A stretch of DNA of 64,000 bases from Candidatus Accumulibacter regalis (GCA_000585075.1 JEMY01000044.1:163446-227445); one strand, 5' to 3'. Shown: positions 37,952 through 45,663, counted from the stretch's first letter. Made by a program: numbers and translations. Notes: generated from the sequence alone by a model not told the origin.

Positions 37952-39349
37952 TCAGATGACCTTCGAGTAGCGGGTGCGCTGTCGATCAGCGCGCAGATAA
38001 CGGTCGAAAACCATCGAAATCGCGCGTACCAGCATCCGTCCCTTCGGCAGAACGGTAATCCAGCGGTCATCGATACGCACCAGTCCGGCATCGACCATCT
38101 CGCGCAGGTCGTCGAGCTCGGTGGCGAAGTGTTTCCGGAATTCGATCAGGTGCGCGATCTCGATCGACTCGATCGACAGCTCGAAGTGGCACATCAGCGA
38201 CTGGATGATGGAGCGTCGCAGCAGGTCGTCGGCATTCAATTCGATACCGCGGTAGACGGGCAGGGTGCCGCTGTCGAGCAGGTCATAGTACTCGTCGAGC
38301 GTCTTCACGTTTTGACTGTAGGTCGGTCCGACCTTGCCGATCGACGAGATGCCGAAGGCCAGCAGGTCACAGTCCGAATGCGTCGAGTAGCCCTGGAAGT
38401 TGCGATGCAGGCGGCCCTGCCGCTGGGCCGTCGCCAACTCATCGTCGGGCTTGGCGAAATGATCCATGCCGATATAGACGTAGCCGGCTTCGGTCATTTT
38501 TCGGATGGCCAGCGAGAGAATCTGCAGGCGAGCGTCGGCGCTAGGCATGTCCGCGTCGAGGATGCGCCGCTGCGGCTTGAACAGACTTGGCAGGTGCGCA
38601 TAGTTGTAGATCGAAACGCGATCGGGGCTGGCGGCAATTACCCGGTCCAGCGTACGGCTGAAGCCGATCACTGTCTGTTTCGGCAGGCCGTAGATCAGGT
38701 CGACGCTGATCGACTTGAAGCCGCTGCTACGCGCCGCGTCCATGACTGCCAGGGTTTCTTCCTCGCTCTGGACGCGATTCACGGCCTGCTGGACTGCCGG
38801 GTCGAAATCCTGGACACCGACACTCATGCGGTTGAAACCCAGTTCGGCAAGCAGTTCGACGGTTGCGCCATCGACCTTGCGCGGGTCTACTTCAATCGAG
38901 TACTCGCCGTCTTCAATCAGCTTGAAGTGATGGCGTGTCGCTGCCATCAGTTGGCGCATTTCATCGTGCGAGAGGAAGGTCGGCGTACCGCCACCCCAGT
39001 GCAGTTGCGCCACTTCCTGATCGCCACCTTCAAGATAGCTGCTCTGCAGTGCCAGTTCGCGCGCCAGATACTTCAGATATTTGGCTGAACGGCCATGGTC
39101 CTTGGTGATGATCTTGTTGCACGCGCAGTAATAGCAGATGGTGTTGCAGAACGGAATGTGGAAGTACAATGATAATTGCCGGCTGACGGCGCCAATGTTG
39201 CGCTTGCCGAGCCACAGTTGGTACGCATCCGGGCCAAAGGCCTCGACAAAGCGATCCGCGGTTGGGTATGACGTATAGCGCGGGCCATTGATGTCGAAGC
39301 GGCGAATGATCTGCGGATCAAAAACGAGGTTCTCGGCGACAGAGTTCAT
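37952..39349 (-). CDS. hemN: Oxygen-independent coproporphyrinogen III oxidase
   Basis: 465 residues (E. coli 457). The radical-SAM cluster motif is CNTICYYCACNK (CX3CX2CXC type), preceded by RYTSYPTADRF and followed by GGGTPTFLS. It converts coproporphyrinogen III to protoporphyrinogen IX without O2, supplying heme (and heme d1 precursors) in anoxia. ATG 39349 follows GTGGAAAC; the frame is open to 39418 but that part contains the FNR box. Divergent from fnr and preceded by a class II FNR promoter. Confidence 0.96.
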   Translation of the reverse strand: MNSVAENLVFDPQIIRRFDINGPRYTSYPTADRFVEAFGPDAYQLWLGKRNIGAVSRQLSLYFHIPFCNTICYYCACNKIITKDHGRSAKYLKYLARELALQSSYLEGGDQEVAQLHWGGGTPTFLSHDEMRQLMAATRHHFKLIEDGEYSIEVDPRKVDGATVELLAELGFNRMSVGVQDFDPAVQQAVNRVQSEEETLAVMDAARSSGFKSISVDLIYGLPKQTVIGFSRTLDRVIAASPDRVSIYNYAHLPSLFKPQRRILDADMPSADARLQILSLAIRKMTEAGYVYIGMDHFAKPDDELATAQRQGRLHRNFQGYSTHSDCDLLAFGISSIGKVGPTYSQNVKTLDEYYDLLDSGTLPVYRGIELNADDLLRRSIIQSLMCHFELSIESIEIAHLIEFRKHFATELDDLREMVDAGLVRIDDRWITVLPKGRMLVRAISMVFDRYLRADRQRTRYSKVI

Positions 39350-39376
39350 GTTTCCACTACATTGTTGATTAGGTGC

Positions 39377-39382
39377 ATTATC
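39377..39382 (-). promoter_or_regulatory. -10 element of the hemN promoter
   Basis: GATAAT on the minus strand. It predicts a transcription start at 39370, which puts the centre of the FNR box (39411.5) at -41.5 and leaves a 20-base leader before the hemN ATG. Confidence 0.65.
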
Positions 39383-39404
39383 GGTTTGCCCTGAAGTGAT
39401 CGGG

Positions 39405-39418
39405 TTGACGTGGATCAA
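39405..39418. promoter_or_regulatory. FNR box between hemN and fnr
   Basis: TTGACGTGGATCAA matches the FNR consensus TTGAT-N4-ATCAA at 9 of 10 defined bases. It is centred at -41.5 of the predicted hemN start, the activating class II position, and only 27 bases before the fnr ATG, where binding would block fnr transcription (negative autoregulation). Confidence 0.85.
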
Positions 39419-39445
39419 ACGCCGGGTTTAGTGAAAAGGACGCAG

Positions 39446-40189
39446 ATGTCGACGAACGATGCGACCGCGAGACTTGCCTTTGAGGTCGTAAAGACGGCCT
39501 GTTCGAACTGCAATCTGCGCGAGCTCTGTCTCCCTATCGGTCTCGACGCCACCGAACTGAGAAAGCTCGACGAACTGGTGTCGACGCGCAGACGCCTCAA
39601 GCGGGGCGACCATCTGTACCGTGCCGGGCAGAGCTTCGAGTCTATCTACGCGATCCGCAGCGGTTTCTTCAAGACCGATGTGCTGATCGAAGACGGTCGT
39701 GATCAGGTCACCGGCTTCCAAATGACCGGCGAGTTGCTCGGCCTTGATGGGATCAGCAGCGAAGTCCATACCTGCAACGCCATCGCTCTCGAGGATAGCG
39801 AGGTCTGTGCCATTCCGTTCCTGCATCTCGAAAGCCTGTCGCGGCAAATTCATACCCTGCAGCACCACTTTCACCAGGTGATGAGCCGCGAGATCGTCCG
39901 TGATCACGGCGTAATGATGTTGCTCGGCACGATGCGCGCCGAGGAACGCTTGGCGGCCTTCCTGCTCAACCTTTCGCAGCGGTTCAAGGCGCGTGGCTAC
40001 TCGCCGGCCGAATTCAACCTGCGCATGTCGCGTGACGAAATCGGCAGCTATCTGGGCCTCAAACTGGAAACCGTCAGCCGTGCCTTTTCGCGCTTTCAGG
40101 ACGAAGGGCTGCTCTCCGTTCACCAGAGAAAAATCCGCATTCTCAACACCGCCGGCCTGAAGAAACTGATGTCCCACCAGCGCGTTTGA
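39446..40189 (+). CDS. fnr: Fe-S anaerobic regulator FNR/ANR
   Basis: 247 residues, Crp-Fnr family. The [4Fe-4S] ligands are C19, C22 and C28 (CSNCNLRELC) and C110 (VHTCNAIAL), the same pattern as E. coli FNR. The C-terminal helix-turn-helix SRDEIGSYLGLKLETVSRAFSRF has the E--SR triad that reads TTGAT. It is an O2-labile dimeric activator of anaerobic genes. ATG 39446 follows AAAGGA; an ATG 12 codons upstream lies in the FNR box. Several FNR boxes in this window are likely targets. Confidence 0.97.
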   Translation: MSTNDATARLAFEVVKTACSNCNLRELCLPIGLDATELRKLDELVSTRRRLKRGDHLYRAGQSFESIYAIRSGFFKTDVLIEDGRDQVTGFQMTGELLGLDGISSEVHTCNAIALEDSEVCAIPFLHLESLSRQIHTLQHHFHQVMSREIVRDHGVMMLLGTMRAEERLAAFLLNLSQRFKARGYSPAEFNLRMSRDEIGSYLGLKLETVSRAFSRFQDEGLLSVHQRKIRILNTAGLKKLMSHQRV

Positions 40190-40224
40190 TGCGGTGCGAA
40201 TAATGGCCCGCGTTGGCTTCCGTT

Positions 40225-40617
40225 TCAAGCGATTCCAGCCAAGGGGCCGAGTGCGCTGCGGCTGACAGCCACCGCAACAATGTAGGCAAAAGCCAGCAGC
40301 GCAGCGACGAAGAAGAGCGCACGCTGGCCCTGGCTGCGGCCGCGCTTCAGGGCCATCGTCCCACAGCCAATGTAGATCAGCAGGCCGACCAGTTTCGCTG
40401 TCAGCCAGGGGGCAGCGAAGGGATACTGGGCGCTGATCACGGCCATGGCGATGGCGCTGGTCAGCAGGACGGTATCGACGATGTGCGGCAGGACTCGGAC
40501 CAGTGGTTGCTGCAGCCGCGGCGACCTCTCGAGCATCCAGATCCCACGCACGAAGAAGCCGATTCCGCTGAGCACGACGCAGCCTACATGCAGGTATTTC
40601 AACGTCAGATAAGTCAT
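40225..40617 (-). CDS. SirB2-family membrane protein
   Basis: 130 residues, four transmembrane helices: LKYLHVGCVVLSGIGFFVRGIWML, LPHIVDTVLLTSAIAMAVI, WLTAKLVGLLIYIGCGTMAL and a final hydrophobic helix. This matches SirB (PF04247). Function is unknown; despite the name (invasion gene regulator) the family is common in non-pathogens. Conserved histidines in helix 1 and 2 could bind heme; that is speculation. Last gene of a four-gene operon, overlapping the upstream gene by four bases. Confidence 0.85.
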   Translation of the reverse strand: MTYLTLKYLHVGCVVLSGIGFFVRGIWMLERSPRLQQPLVRVLPHIVDTVLLTSAIAMAVISAQYPFAAPWLTAKLVGLLIYIGCGTMALKRGRSQGQRALFFVAALLAFAYIVAVAVSRSALGPLAGIA

Positions 40618-41936
40618 TGCTGGGCCTGCGCGACGGCAGCAGGCGTACGCGTCAGGGCTTCGATTTCCAGCCGATGTCGACGGTAGAAGGCGACGGCGGC
40701 GAGCAGGTTGCTGAGCAACCAGCCATTAGCCAGCAACAGCGTCAGTCCCGCCGGATAGGTGAACCACTGGGGCCAGAGTACGGCAGCCAGCAGCAGCACA
40801 AGGGCGGCAAAGTGCGCATGCATCTGCCGGTGGACCTGAGGCCCGGCGATGACCTTGTTCATGTTCGGAGGAATCGCCCGGCCGCGTCCGAGATTCTGCA
40901 GGTGCGACCAGACCAGAAAGGGAACGATCTTGTAGAGCATGCCGATCATGACCGACATGAAGCCCCCGAATAGTGCCAGGACGCCGCACAGGAGAGGCCA
41001 CTCGGGGCGCTCGGCCAGCGTCGGCCAGCTGGTGGCTGCAAGCCACAGCGAGCAGGCGGCCAGGGTGCTCAGCATTGCCACGCGCCAATACTGTTGCGTG
41101 GCGTCGAAACGGGCACGCTTGCTGCGGCTCTGCAGGTGCAGCGTCAGTGCCGCGAAAACGGCCACTGCGAGGACCGTGATGGCCGCGAGCAGGAGCGACG
41201 GCCATCGCCGGTCCGTCGTATCGGCGACACTCCAAACGACCAGCAGAGCGAGTAGCGACCACGAAAAGCGGCGCGCGAACCACTCAGGGTAGCCTGGTGT
41301 CATCTGGAACATCGGTACCACCACGAAGGCGACGGCAGCCAGCAGGATAACGCTCCAGCCGACCAAGCCCCAGCCGAGATGGATCGTCGTCAGCTGCATC
41401 ACTGGCAAGGCCAGCGATCCATTGAGTGCCAGCGCCAGCAGCACGCCGAGACAGACCGTTACGGTCAACCCGAGCAACGATAACTTCAGGCCGCGAATGG
41501 TGGGGTTGGTCGCAGGCACACCCCACAAGGCGTGCCCAGCGGCGGCAATGAACAGCGCAACACCGCTGCCAATAAAAAGCGCGGCCAGCCAGAATGCCAG
41601 CGGCTGGTAGCTCAGAAAGCCTGTCGCCAGAAGCAGCGCGCCCGGAGCGATCGCTGCGTGCACCAGGGTGGCGACCAGCCGCGGGTGCGAAATGTTCGCT
41701 CCGGCGACCACCGGAAGAATCTGGACCATCGCGCCGAGCATCACCTGCAGCATGAAGCCAACGGTGATCAGGTGCGTCAGCGCCAGGGCTGCGCCTGTCC
41801 AGCGCGAGGCGAACAGCTCGGGACCACTCCACAGCACGAGCAGGGCGGCGAGGATGGCAAACAGGGGAGCCGTCAGAAAAAAGCGCAGCGGGGCGGCAAG
41901 CGGGGGTGCCTGGTCGAACGACAGCAGCGCCTGCAT
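40614..41936 (-). CDS. Polytopic membrane protein, NnrS/heme-copper-oxidase-like
   Basis: 440 residues with about twelve transmembrane helices. Histidines inside helices (LTHLITVGFMLQVMLGAMVQILPVVAG, ATLVHAAIAPG, TTIHLGWGLVGW, FLVWSHLQNLG) are arranged like heme or copper ligands in subunit I-type proteins or NnrS. I cannot name the family with certainty. Linkage with hemerythrin and DUF2249 genes and an FNR box suggests a role in NO or O2 handling under anoxia. Its stop and start overlap the neighbours (ATGA with sirB2, TAATG with DUF2249), so all are co-translated. Confidence 0.8.
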   Translation of the reverse strand: MQALLSFDQAPPLAAPLRFFLTAPLFAILAALLVLWSGPELFASRWTGAALALTHLITVGFMLQVMLGAMVQILPVVAGANISHPRLVATLVHAAIAPGALLLATGFLSYQPLAFWLAALFIGSGVALFIAAAGHALWGVPATNPTIRGLKLSLLGLTVTVCLGVLLALALNGSLALPVMQLTTIHLGWGLVGWSVILLAAVAFVVVPMFQMTPGYPEWFARRFSWSLLALLVVWSVADTTDRRWPSLLLAAITVLAVAVFAALTLHLQSRSKRARFDATQQYWRVAMLSTLAACSLWLAATSWPTLAERPEWPLLCGVLALFGGFMSVMIGMLYKIVPFLVWSHLQNLGRGRAIPPNMNKVIAGPQVHRQMHAHFAALVLLLAAVLWPQWFTYPAGLTLLLANGWLLSNLLAAVAFYRRHRLEIEALTRTPAAVAQAQQ

Positions 41937-42172
41937 TACGACTTTTGATGCTGGATCAGGACTTCCACCGTACCGTCAGCCTGGCGCTCGCTCTTCCAGG
42001 TGAAACCGTTGAGTTCGAGAGCCCTGTACAGCGGGTAAGGCTCACGGGGCAGGAGTACCAGGAGTTTTTCCGATGCGGCGAGCGTGTCGAGTGCTTCCAT
42101 GGTGCGTACCATCGGTTCCGGTGGCTCCAGGTCGCGGGCGTCGAGAATGATTGGGGCTTTCGTCTTTGTCAT
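41936..42172 (-). CDS. DUF2249 domain protein
   Basis: 78 residues: ILDARDLEPPEPMVRTMEAL, LLPREPYPLYRALELNGFTWK and VEVLIQHQ match DUF2249 (PF10006), a TusA-like fold. Such domains occur fused to or beside hemerythrins in denitrifiers and may carry sulfur or sense redox state. The ATG at 42172 overlaps the stop of the hemerythrin gene by four bases (ATGA) and its own stop overlaps the next ATG by one base. Confidence 0.9.
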   Translation of the reverse strand: MTKTKAPIILDARDLEPPEPMVRTMEALDTLAASEKLLVLLPREPYPLYRALELNGFTWKSERQADGTVEVLIQHQKS

Positions 42173-42630
42173 GCTGGCGTCTTCGCGTCGGCAGAGAGCT
42201 GCTTCTGCAGCTTCGGCAGCAGGGTCTCTAGCTGGTCGGCCAATTGCTGGTCGCACATCGGATAGAGGATGTTTTCTTCCTTGACGTTGTGTTGCTGAAT
42301 CATGATCAGCAGCGTCTCGGCGTTGCCGCTGTAGTCGTCGACCGCGCGCTCGGCCAGCGCTGCTTCCGCGGCGGCGAGCAGCTGGCGCATCTGCACATGC
42401 TCGCTGCGCATGACCTGCGTTGGCCCCTGGTACATGCCGGTGCGCTTCTCGAAGAGCGGGAAGAGAATCGCTTCCTCGGCCTCGAAATGATTCAGCATGG
42501 CTTTTCGGAAGCGGGCGAATTCGCTTTCCGCCAGTGCCCATTTGTCGTTTGCCACAGCGTTGTCTACTGTTGCCAGAAAGTCGTCGCAGGAGCGATGATC
42601 CTTGGTCATCAATTCGCTGATTTCGCGCAT
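42169..42630 (-). CDS. HHE hemerythrin-domain protein
   Basis: 153 residues. Ligand motifs LMTKDHRSCDDFL, MLNHFEAEEAILFP, RSEHVQMRQLL and QQHNVKEENILYPMCD define a hemerythrin HHE cation-binding domain of the type linked to NO and iron-sulfur repair, distinct from the two bacteriohemerythrins elsewhere in the window. ATG 42630 follows GAGG by six bases; ATG 42696 lies inside the FNR box and is rejected. First gene of the FNR-controlled operon. Confidence 0.92.
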   Translation of the reverse strand: MREISELMTKDHRSCDDFLATVDNAVANDKWALAESEFARFRKAMLNHFEAEEAILFPLFEKRTGMYQGPTQVMRSEHVQMRQLLAAAEAALAERAVDDYSGNAETLLIMIQQHNVKEENILYPMCDQQLADQLETLLPKLQKQLSADAKTPA

Positions 42631-42685
42631 GAGGTGCCTCGTAGGGTTAGTCGTGCCATTGTCGGCGGCAGACGTGGCGCCAGCG

Positions 42686-42699
42686 TTGATCGACATCAA
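42686..42699 (-). promoter_or_regulatory. Perfect FNR box upstream of the hemerythrin operon
   Basis: TTGATCGACATCAA (either strand TTGAT-N4-ATCAA) is a full-consensus FNR/ANR/DNR site. A -10-like GACAAT (42658-42663, minus strand) predicts a start at 42651, placing the box centre at -41.5 exactly. This is the class II activator arrangement. Confidence 0.88.
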
Positions 42700-42810
42700 A
42701 CAATAATTTTGAACATGTCGTGCGTTGAGACACGACCTGAGACCTGATTTGCTTCGACGGGCAGGCAACGACAGGCATCCGCCCGGAGCAGCAGATTTAC
42801 CGGCCGGCAC

Positions 42811-42939
42811 TTAGGCGGTCATTTGGCCAAAAAGTTCTCGCTGTTCCTGACTTTTTGCAAACCGCCCCAGTGGCAGATTGCTTTCCAGCCACGGGACCGG
42901 CCGTGTCCAGGTCTCGACGGGGACTGAGAGTGGATCCAT
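42811..42939 (-). CDS. Small ORF (42 aa), unknown
   Basis: 42 codons with ordered codon use: MDPLSVPVETWTRPVPW then LESNLPLGRFAKSQEQ and RELFGQMTA. GGAAG lies seven bases before the ATG. The product is soluble, Pro/Trp-containing and matches no family I know. It sits between the hemerythrin operon and the divergent universal stress gene, and its ribosome binding site lies inside the FNR-like site at 42943-42956. Confidence 0.42.
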   Translation of the reverse strand: MDPLSVPVETWTRPVPWLESNLPLGRFAKSQEQRELFGQMTA

Positions 42940-42942
42940 AGT

Positions 42943-42956
42943 TTGACTTCCGTCAG
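42943..42956 (+). promoter_or_regulatory. Degenerate FNR-like box upstream of the universal stress gene
   Basis: TTGACTTCCGTCAG matches TTGAT-N4-ATCAA at 7 of 10 bases. A weak -10 TGTAGT at 42979-42984 would put its centre at -41.5 relative to a start at 42991. Universal stress genes are known ANR targets in pseudomonads, which makes this plausible. Confidence 0.45.
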
Positions 42957-42982
42957 GATTGGTGTGACCTTTACTGCCTGTA

Positions 42983-42999
42983 GTCGATTGTCAATCGAC
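42983..42999. repeat. Inverted repeat in the universal stress gene leader
   Basis: GTCGATTG T CAATCGAC is a perfect 8-bp palindrome around one base, overlapping the predicted -10/start region 20 bases before the start codon. It could be an operator or, as RNA, a 6-bp stem with a 5-base loop close to the ribosome binding site. Confidence 0.6.
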
Positions 43000-43019
43000 G
43001 TCACTGTGGAGGAAGCGCC

Positions 43020-43463
43020 ATGTTCAAACACATCCTTGTTCCTGCCGATGGATCCGATCTTTCAAAGGAAACGGCCCGGCGCGCGGTTTCGTTCGCCAAG
43101 GAGGCCGGAGCACGCATTACGGCTTTTTTTGCCAAACCGGAGTATCCGGTCAGTTACTACGGTGAAGGAGCTTTGATCGATCCGACGACCCCGGAGAAAT
43201 TCGCCGAACTGGCCGAGCAGCAAGCCGAACAGGTTCTCGACTTCGTCGCTGGCCTGTGCAAGGACGCTGCTGTCCCGGTCGAAAAACTCTCGCTGACCAG
43301 TGACATCCCCTACCAGGCGATCATCGACGCAGCCACGCAGTCGGGCTGCGACCTGATCTTCATGGCGTCGCACGGCCGCCGCGGAATCAGCGCCTTGTTG
43401 CTTGGCAGCGAGACGCACAAGGTGCTTACGCACTCGACCATTCCCGTCCTCGTCTATCGCTGA
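43020..43463 (+). CDS. Universal stress protein
   Basis: 147 residues, UspA fold: N-terminal MFKHILVPADGSDLS and the ATP-binding motif GRRGISALLLGSETHKVL (G-2X-G-9X-G-S/T). Such proteins bind ATP and support survival under anoxia or starvation. GGAGGAA seven bases upstream is a strong ribosome binding site. It is next to the fnr regulon and has an FNR-like box, so anaerobic induction is likely. Confidence 0.93.
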   Translation: MFKHILVPADGSDLSKETARRAVSFAKEAGARITAFFAKPEYPVSYYGEGALIDPTTPEKFAELAEQQAEQVLDFVAGLCKDAAVPVEKLSLTSDIPYQAIIDAATQSGCDLIFMASHGRRGISALLLGSETHKVLTHSTIPVLVYR

Positions 43464-43611
43464 TCAGCCCGCTATTCGAGAAGGCGCGCAAGCGCGCGCC
43501 GCCGCTTCACTGGCCTGCCGCGACGAGCGCCGTCGGAGTGTGGCAAAATGCCTTGGGCGCTGGCGCGTTCGCTGGCCAAATGTGGCCAGCGACGGAAGGA
43601 GTTGAACGAGC

Positions 43612-44280
43612 ATGCGGTGCTTCAGGAAAGTGCTTGGCTGGCGCCGCGGGGGGCCGGTTTTCGCCTGCTGCCTCGCCGTTGGCTGGAGCGCAGTCGAGGC
43701 GGTTGATGTCGGGCTGGCCGGAGTATTTCCGGGCAAGGCGCTACTGACCATCGACGGTGGCGCGCCGCGAACCGTGGCCGTCGGCGCAGAAACCAGCGAA
43801 GGTGTTCGCGTCGTGGCTGTCGACCGTGAGTCGGCGACCATCGAGAGCGACGGAAAGAAGCGTACCCTGCGCGTTGGGCAGAACGTCGTGTCCAGCTCTT
43901 CGCAGCAGGGCGGTGGCCGGGTGGTATTGACTGCCGACGGCAACGGCCATTTCCTGACTACCGGAAACATCAACGGATCGACGGTGCGTTTTCTGGTCGA
44001 TACCGGTGCCACCATGATCTCGCTCGGTGCCAGCGATGCGCGACGCATCGGCATTGACCCTAGCAAGGGCCAGCCGGCGGTGGTGAACACCGCCAACGGA
44101 CAGGCCCGCGTCTCTCGTGTCCAGCTGGACAGCGTCCGTGTCGGCGAGATTGTCCTGCACGGTATCGATGCACTGGTGCACCAACAGGATATGCCGGTTG
44201 TGTTGCTCGGCATGACCTTCTTGAACCGTATGGAAATGCAGCGTGACGGTCAGACGATGACCCTCAGAAAGCGCTACTAG
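43612..44280 (+). CDS. Retropepsin-like aspartic protease (TIGR02281 type)
   Basis: 222 residues. A signal peptide or N-terminal anchor (VFACCLAVGWSAVEA) is followed by a small beta domain and a retroviral-type protease domain with the catalytic motif VDTGAT (D130) and the flap region GMTFLNRM. These clan AA proteases form dimers and act in the periplasm; targets are unknown. AAGGAG lies 10 bases before the ATG. A small ORF and a NUDIX gene follow closely on the same strand. Confidence 0.9.
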   Translation: MRCFRKVLGWRRGGPVFACCLAVGWSAVEAVDVGLAGVFPGKALLTIDGGAPRTVAVGAETSEGVRVVAVDRESATIESDGKKRTLRVGQNVVSSSSQQGGGRVVLTADGNGHFLTTGNINGSTVRFLVDTGATMISLGASDARRIGIDPSKGQPAVVNTANGQARVSRVQLDSVRVGEIVLHGIDALVHQQDMPVVLLGMTFLNRMEMQRDGQTMTLRKRY

Positions 44281-44289
44281 GAGGAGTCG

Positions 44290-44574
44290 ATGATGCGAGT
44301 GCGCAGCGAAGAAGCAAGCATGTTGAGCCGTGAGCTCGATATCCTGATGAGCGAGCGGCAGACGCTGCTGGAAGTTGTTGGTGCCGCCGCCGCGCTGATC
44401 GCATCGCTCGACAGCCGCGCGTTGCCGCCGACTGCTGTCAGATCGGCGGATCTCGTGGCGACGACGATCAATGCCTTGTCGGACGAGACCTTGCGCGACG
44501 CACTTGCCGCCGTGCGCGCAGAGATCGAGGACGACGACGGCGAGCGGGAAGGCGAGCGCGTTGTCAGCCACTGA
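44290..44574 (+). CDS. Hypothetical protein (94 aa)
   Basis: 94 residues, mostly helical (ELDILMSERQTLLEVVGAAAALIASLDSRAL) with an acidic tail (EIEDDDGEREGERV). AGGAGG lies five bases before the ATG at 44290. No family recognised. The gene begins nine bases after the protease stop and overlaps the NUDIX start, so it is probably part of the same operon. Confidence 0.65.
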   Translation: MMRVRSEEASMLSRELDILMSERQTLLEVVGAAAALIASLDSRALPPTAVRSADLVATTINALSDETLRDALAAVRAEIEDDDGEREGERVVSH

Positions 44575-45202
44575 GGCCTTGGCAGGCGCAGCGACCGAAG
44601 TCGGCGGTAGCGCCCTCGACCTCGAGCATTTGCGGCAGGTCCTGGCTGCGGAGCCGGCGCGCACTCCCTGTGTTCTCGAAGACGGCGTCGGTGACGAGGA
44701 ACTGCTGCCGGCTGCCGTACTCTTTCCGATTGTTCGCCGTAATGGCCAGCCGACCGTATTGCTTACCCAGCGCACGACGCATTTGCGCGATCATCCCGGG
44801 CAGGTAAGCTTTCCCGGAGGCCGTTGCGAAGCGAGCGACGCATCGCCGGCGGCTACGGCGTTGCGCGAGACCAGCGAGGAAATCGGCCTGGCGCCGGCGC
44901 ACGTGGAAATCGTTGGCTATCTGCCCGAATATCGTACCTCGACCGGCTTCAGGGTCACCCCGGTGGTGGCCATGGTGACGCCACCTTTCGATTTGCAGCT
45001 CGACGCCTTCGAGGTGGCGGAAGCATTCGAGGTGCCCTTGTCATTCCTGATGAATCCCGCCAATCACCAGCAGCATTCGCTTCACTACCGGGGCAAGCTG
45101 CGTCACTACTACGCCATGCCCTACGGCGACTACTTCATCTGGGGTGCCACGGCAGGGATCATCATGTCGCTCTACCGGGCGCTCGAGATAGCCTCCCGCT
45201 AA
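44561..45202 (+). CDS. NUDIX hydrolase, CoA pyrophosphatase-like
   Basis: 213 residues. The NUDIX box GGRCEASDASPAATALRETSEEIGL carries the REXXEE metal ligands, and QRTTHLRDHPGQVSFPGG just before it is the UPF0035 signature of CoA pyrophosphatases (YeaB/NudL). It would cleave CoA or its thioesters to 4'-phosphopantetheine and 3',5'-ADP. The start is uncertain: TTG 44561 (GGAAGG upstream, 13-base overlap with the preceding gene) is preferred; ATG 44471 would add 30 residues antisense-like in composition. Confidence 0.87.
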   Translation: MSATEALAGAATEVGGSALDLEHLRQVLAAEPARTPCVLEDGVGDEELLPAAVLFPIVRRNGQPTVLLTQRTTHLRDHPGQVSFPGGRCEASDASPAATALRETSEEIGLAPAHVEIVGYLPEYRTSTGFRVTPVVAMVTPPFDLQLDAFEVAEAFEVPLSFLMNPANHQQHSLHYRGKLRHYYAMPYGDYFIWGATAGIIMSLYRALEIASR

Positions 45203-45663
45203 TCGAGAACCAGTTCGACTTTCTCGAGAAACTGCTCCACCTTCTTCCGGTCAGGCACCGCGCTGAGCGCCACGTGGAGTTGACCAAAGTGCCGCCGCAG
45301 TTCGTCCACGGTTTCAGCTTTCTCGATTACTCTCACCAGTGCGAGCGCTTCGGAACCGAGTAACTCGTACAGTGTGCGAATGACGTAGCTCTTGGCGAGG
45401 CTGATGTCCTCGTCGGGGAGTAGCGCTGGAGTTGCGGCTGCTGTGGACGCCGACAACTGCTGCACGAAGCCGCCGTTGAGCAACTGTGCGAGCTGCCGCT
45501 TGCCCTCCGCCGACGATGTGCAGAGCGCGAGCAACTGCTCTCCCGTGCGGTGCCCGTCGATCATGATCAGCATGGCACGCACTCGCGACGGCAAGCGATG
45601 AGCGCGGGTGGAGACCTCATCCTGTCCCTTCTCGGTCTTGCTGAATACAGACGATAGTTCCAT
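45199..45663 (-). CDS. Conserved hypothetical protein, winged-helix-like N-terminus
   Basis: 154 residues from ATG 45663. The segment KTEKGQDEVSTRAHRLPSRVRAMLIMIDGHRTGEQL resembles a small domain found in many betaproteobacterial proteins of unknown function, where it looks winged-helix-like. The C-terminus is helical (AKSYVIRTLYELLGSEALALVRVIEKAETVDELRRHF). An upstream extension to 45939 is open but low in quality. It is convergent with the NUDIX gene, overlapping it by four bases. Confidence 0.72.
   Translation of the reverse strand: MELSSVFSKTEKGQDEVSTRAHRLPSRVRAMLIMIDGHRTGEQLLALCTSSAEGKRQLAQLLNGGFVQQLSASTAAATPALLPDEDISLAKSYVIRTLYELLGSEALALVRVIEKAETVDELRRHFGQLHVALSAVPDRKKVEQFLEKVELVLD

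Noticed and set aside
38129-39088. 319-codon plus-strand ORF opposite hemN
   Set aside because: Shadow of hemN, which has the radical-SAM cysteines.
39350-39418. N-terminal extension of hemN
   Set aside because: The added codons have a TTG start within the FNR box and would place the start codon upstream of the predicted transcription start.
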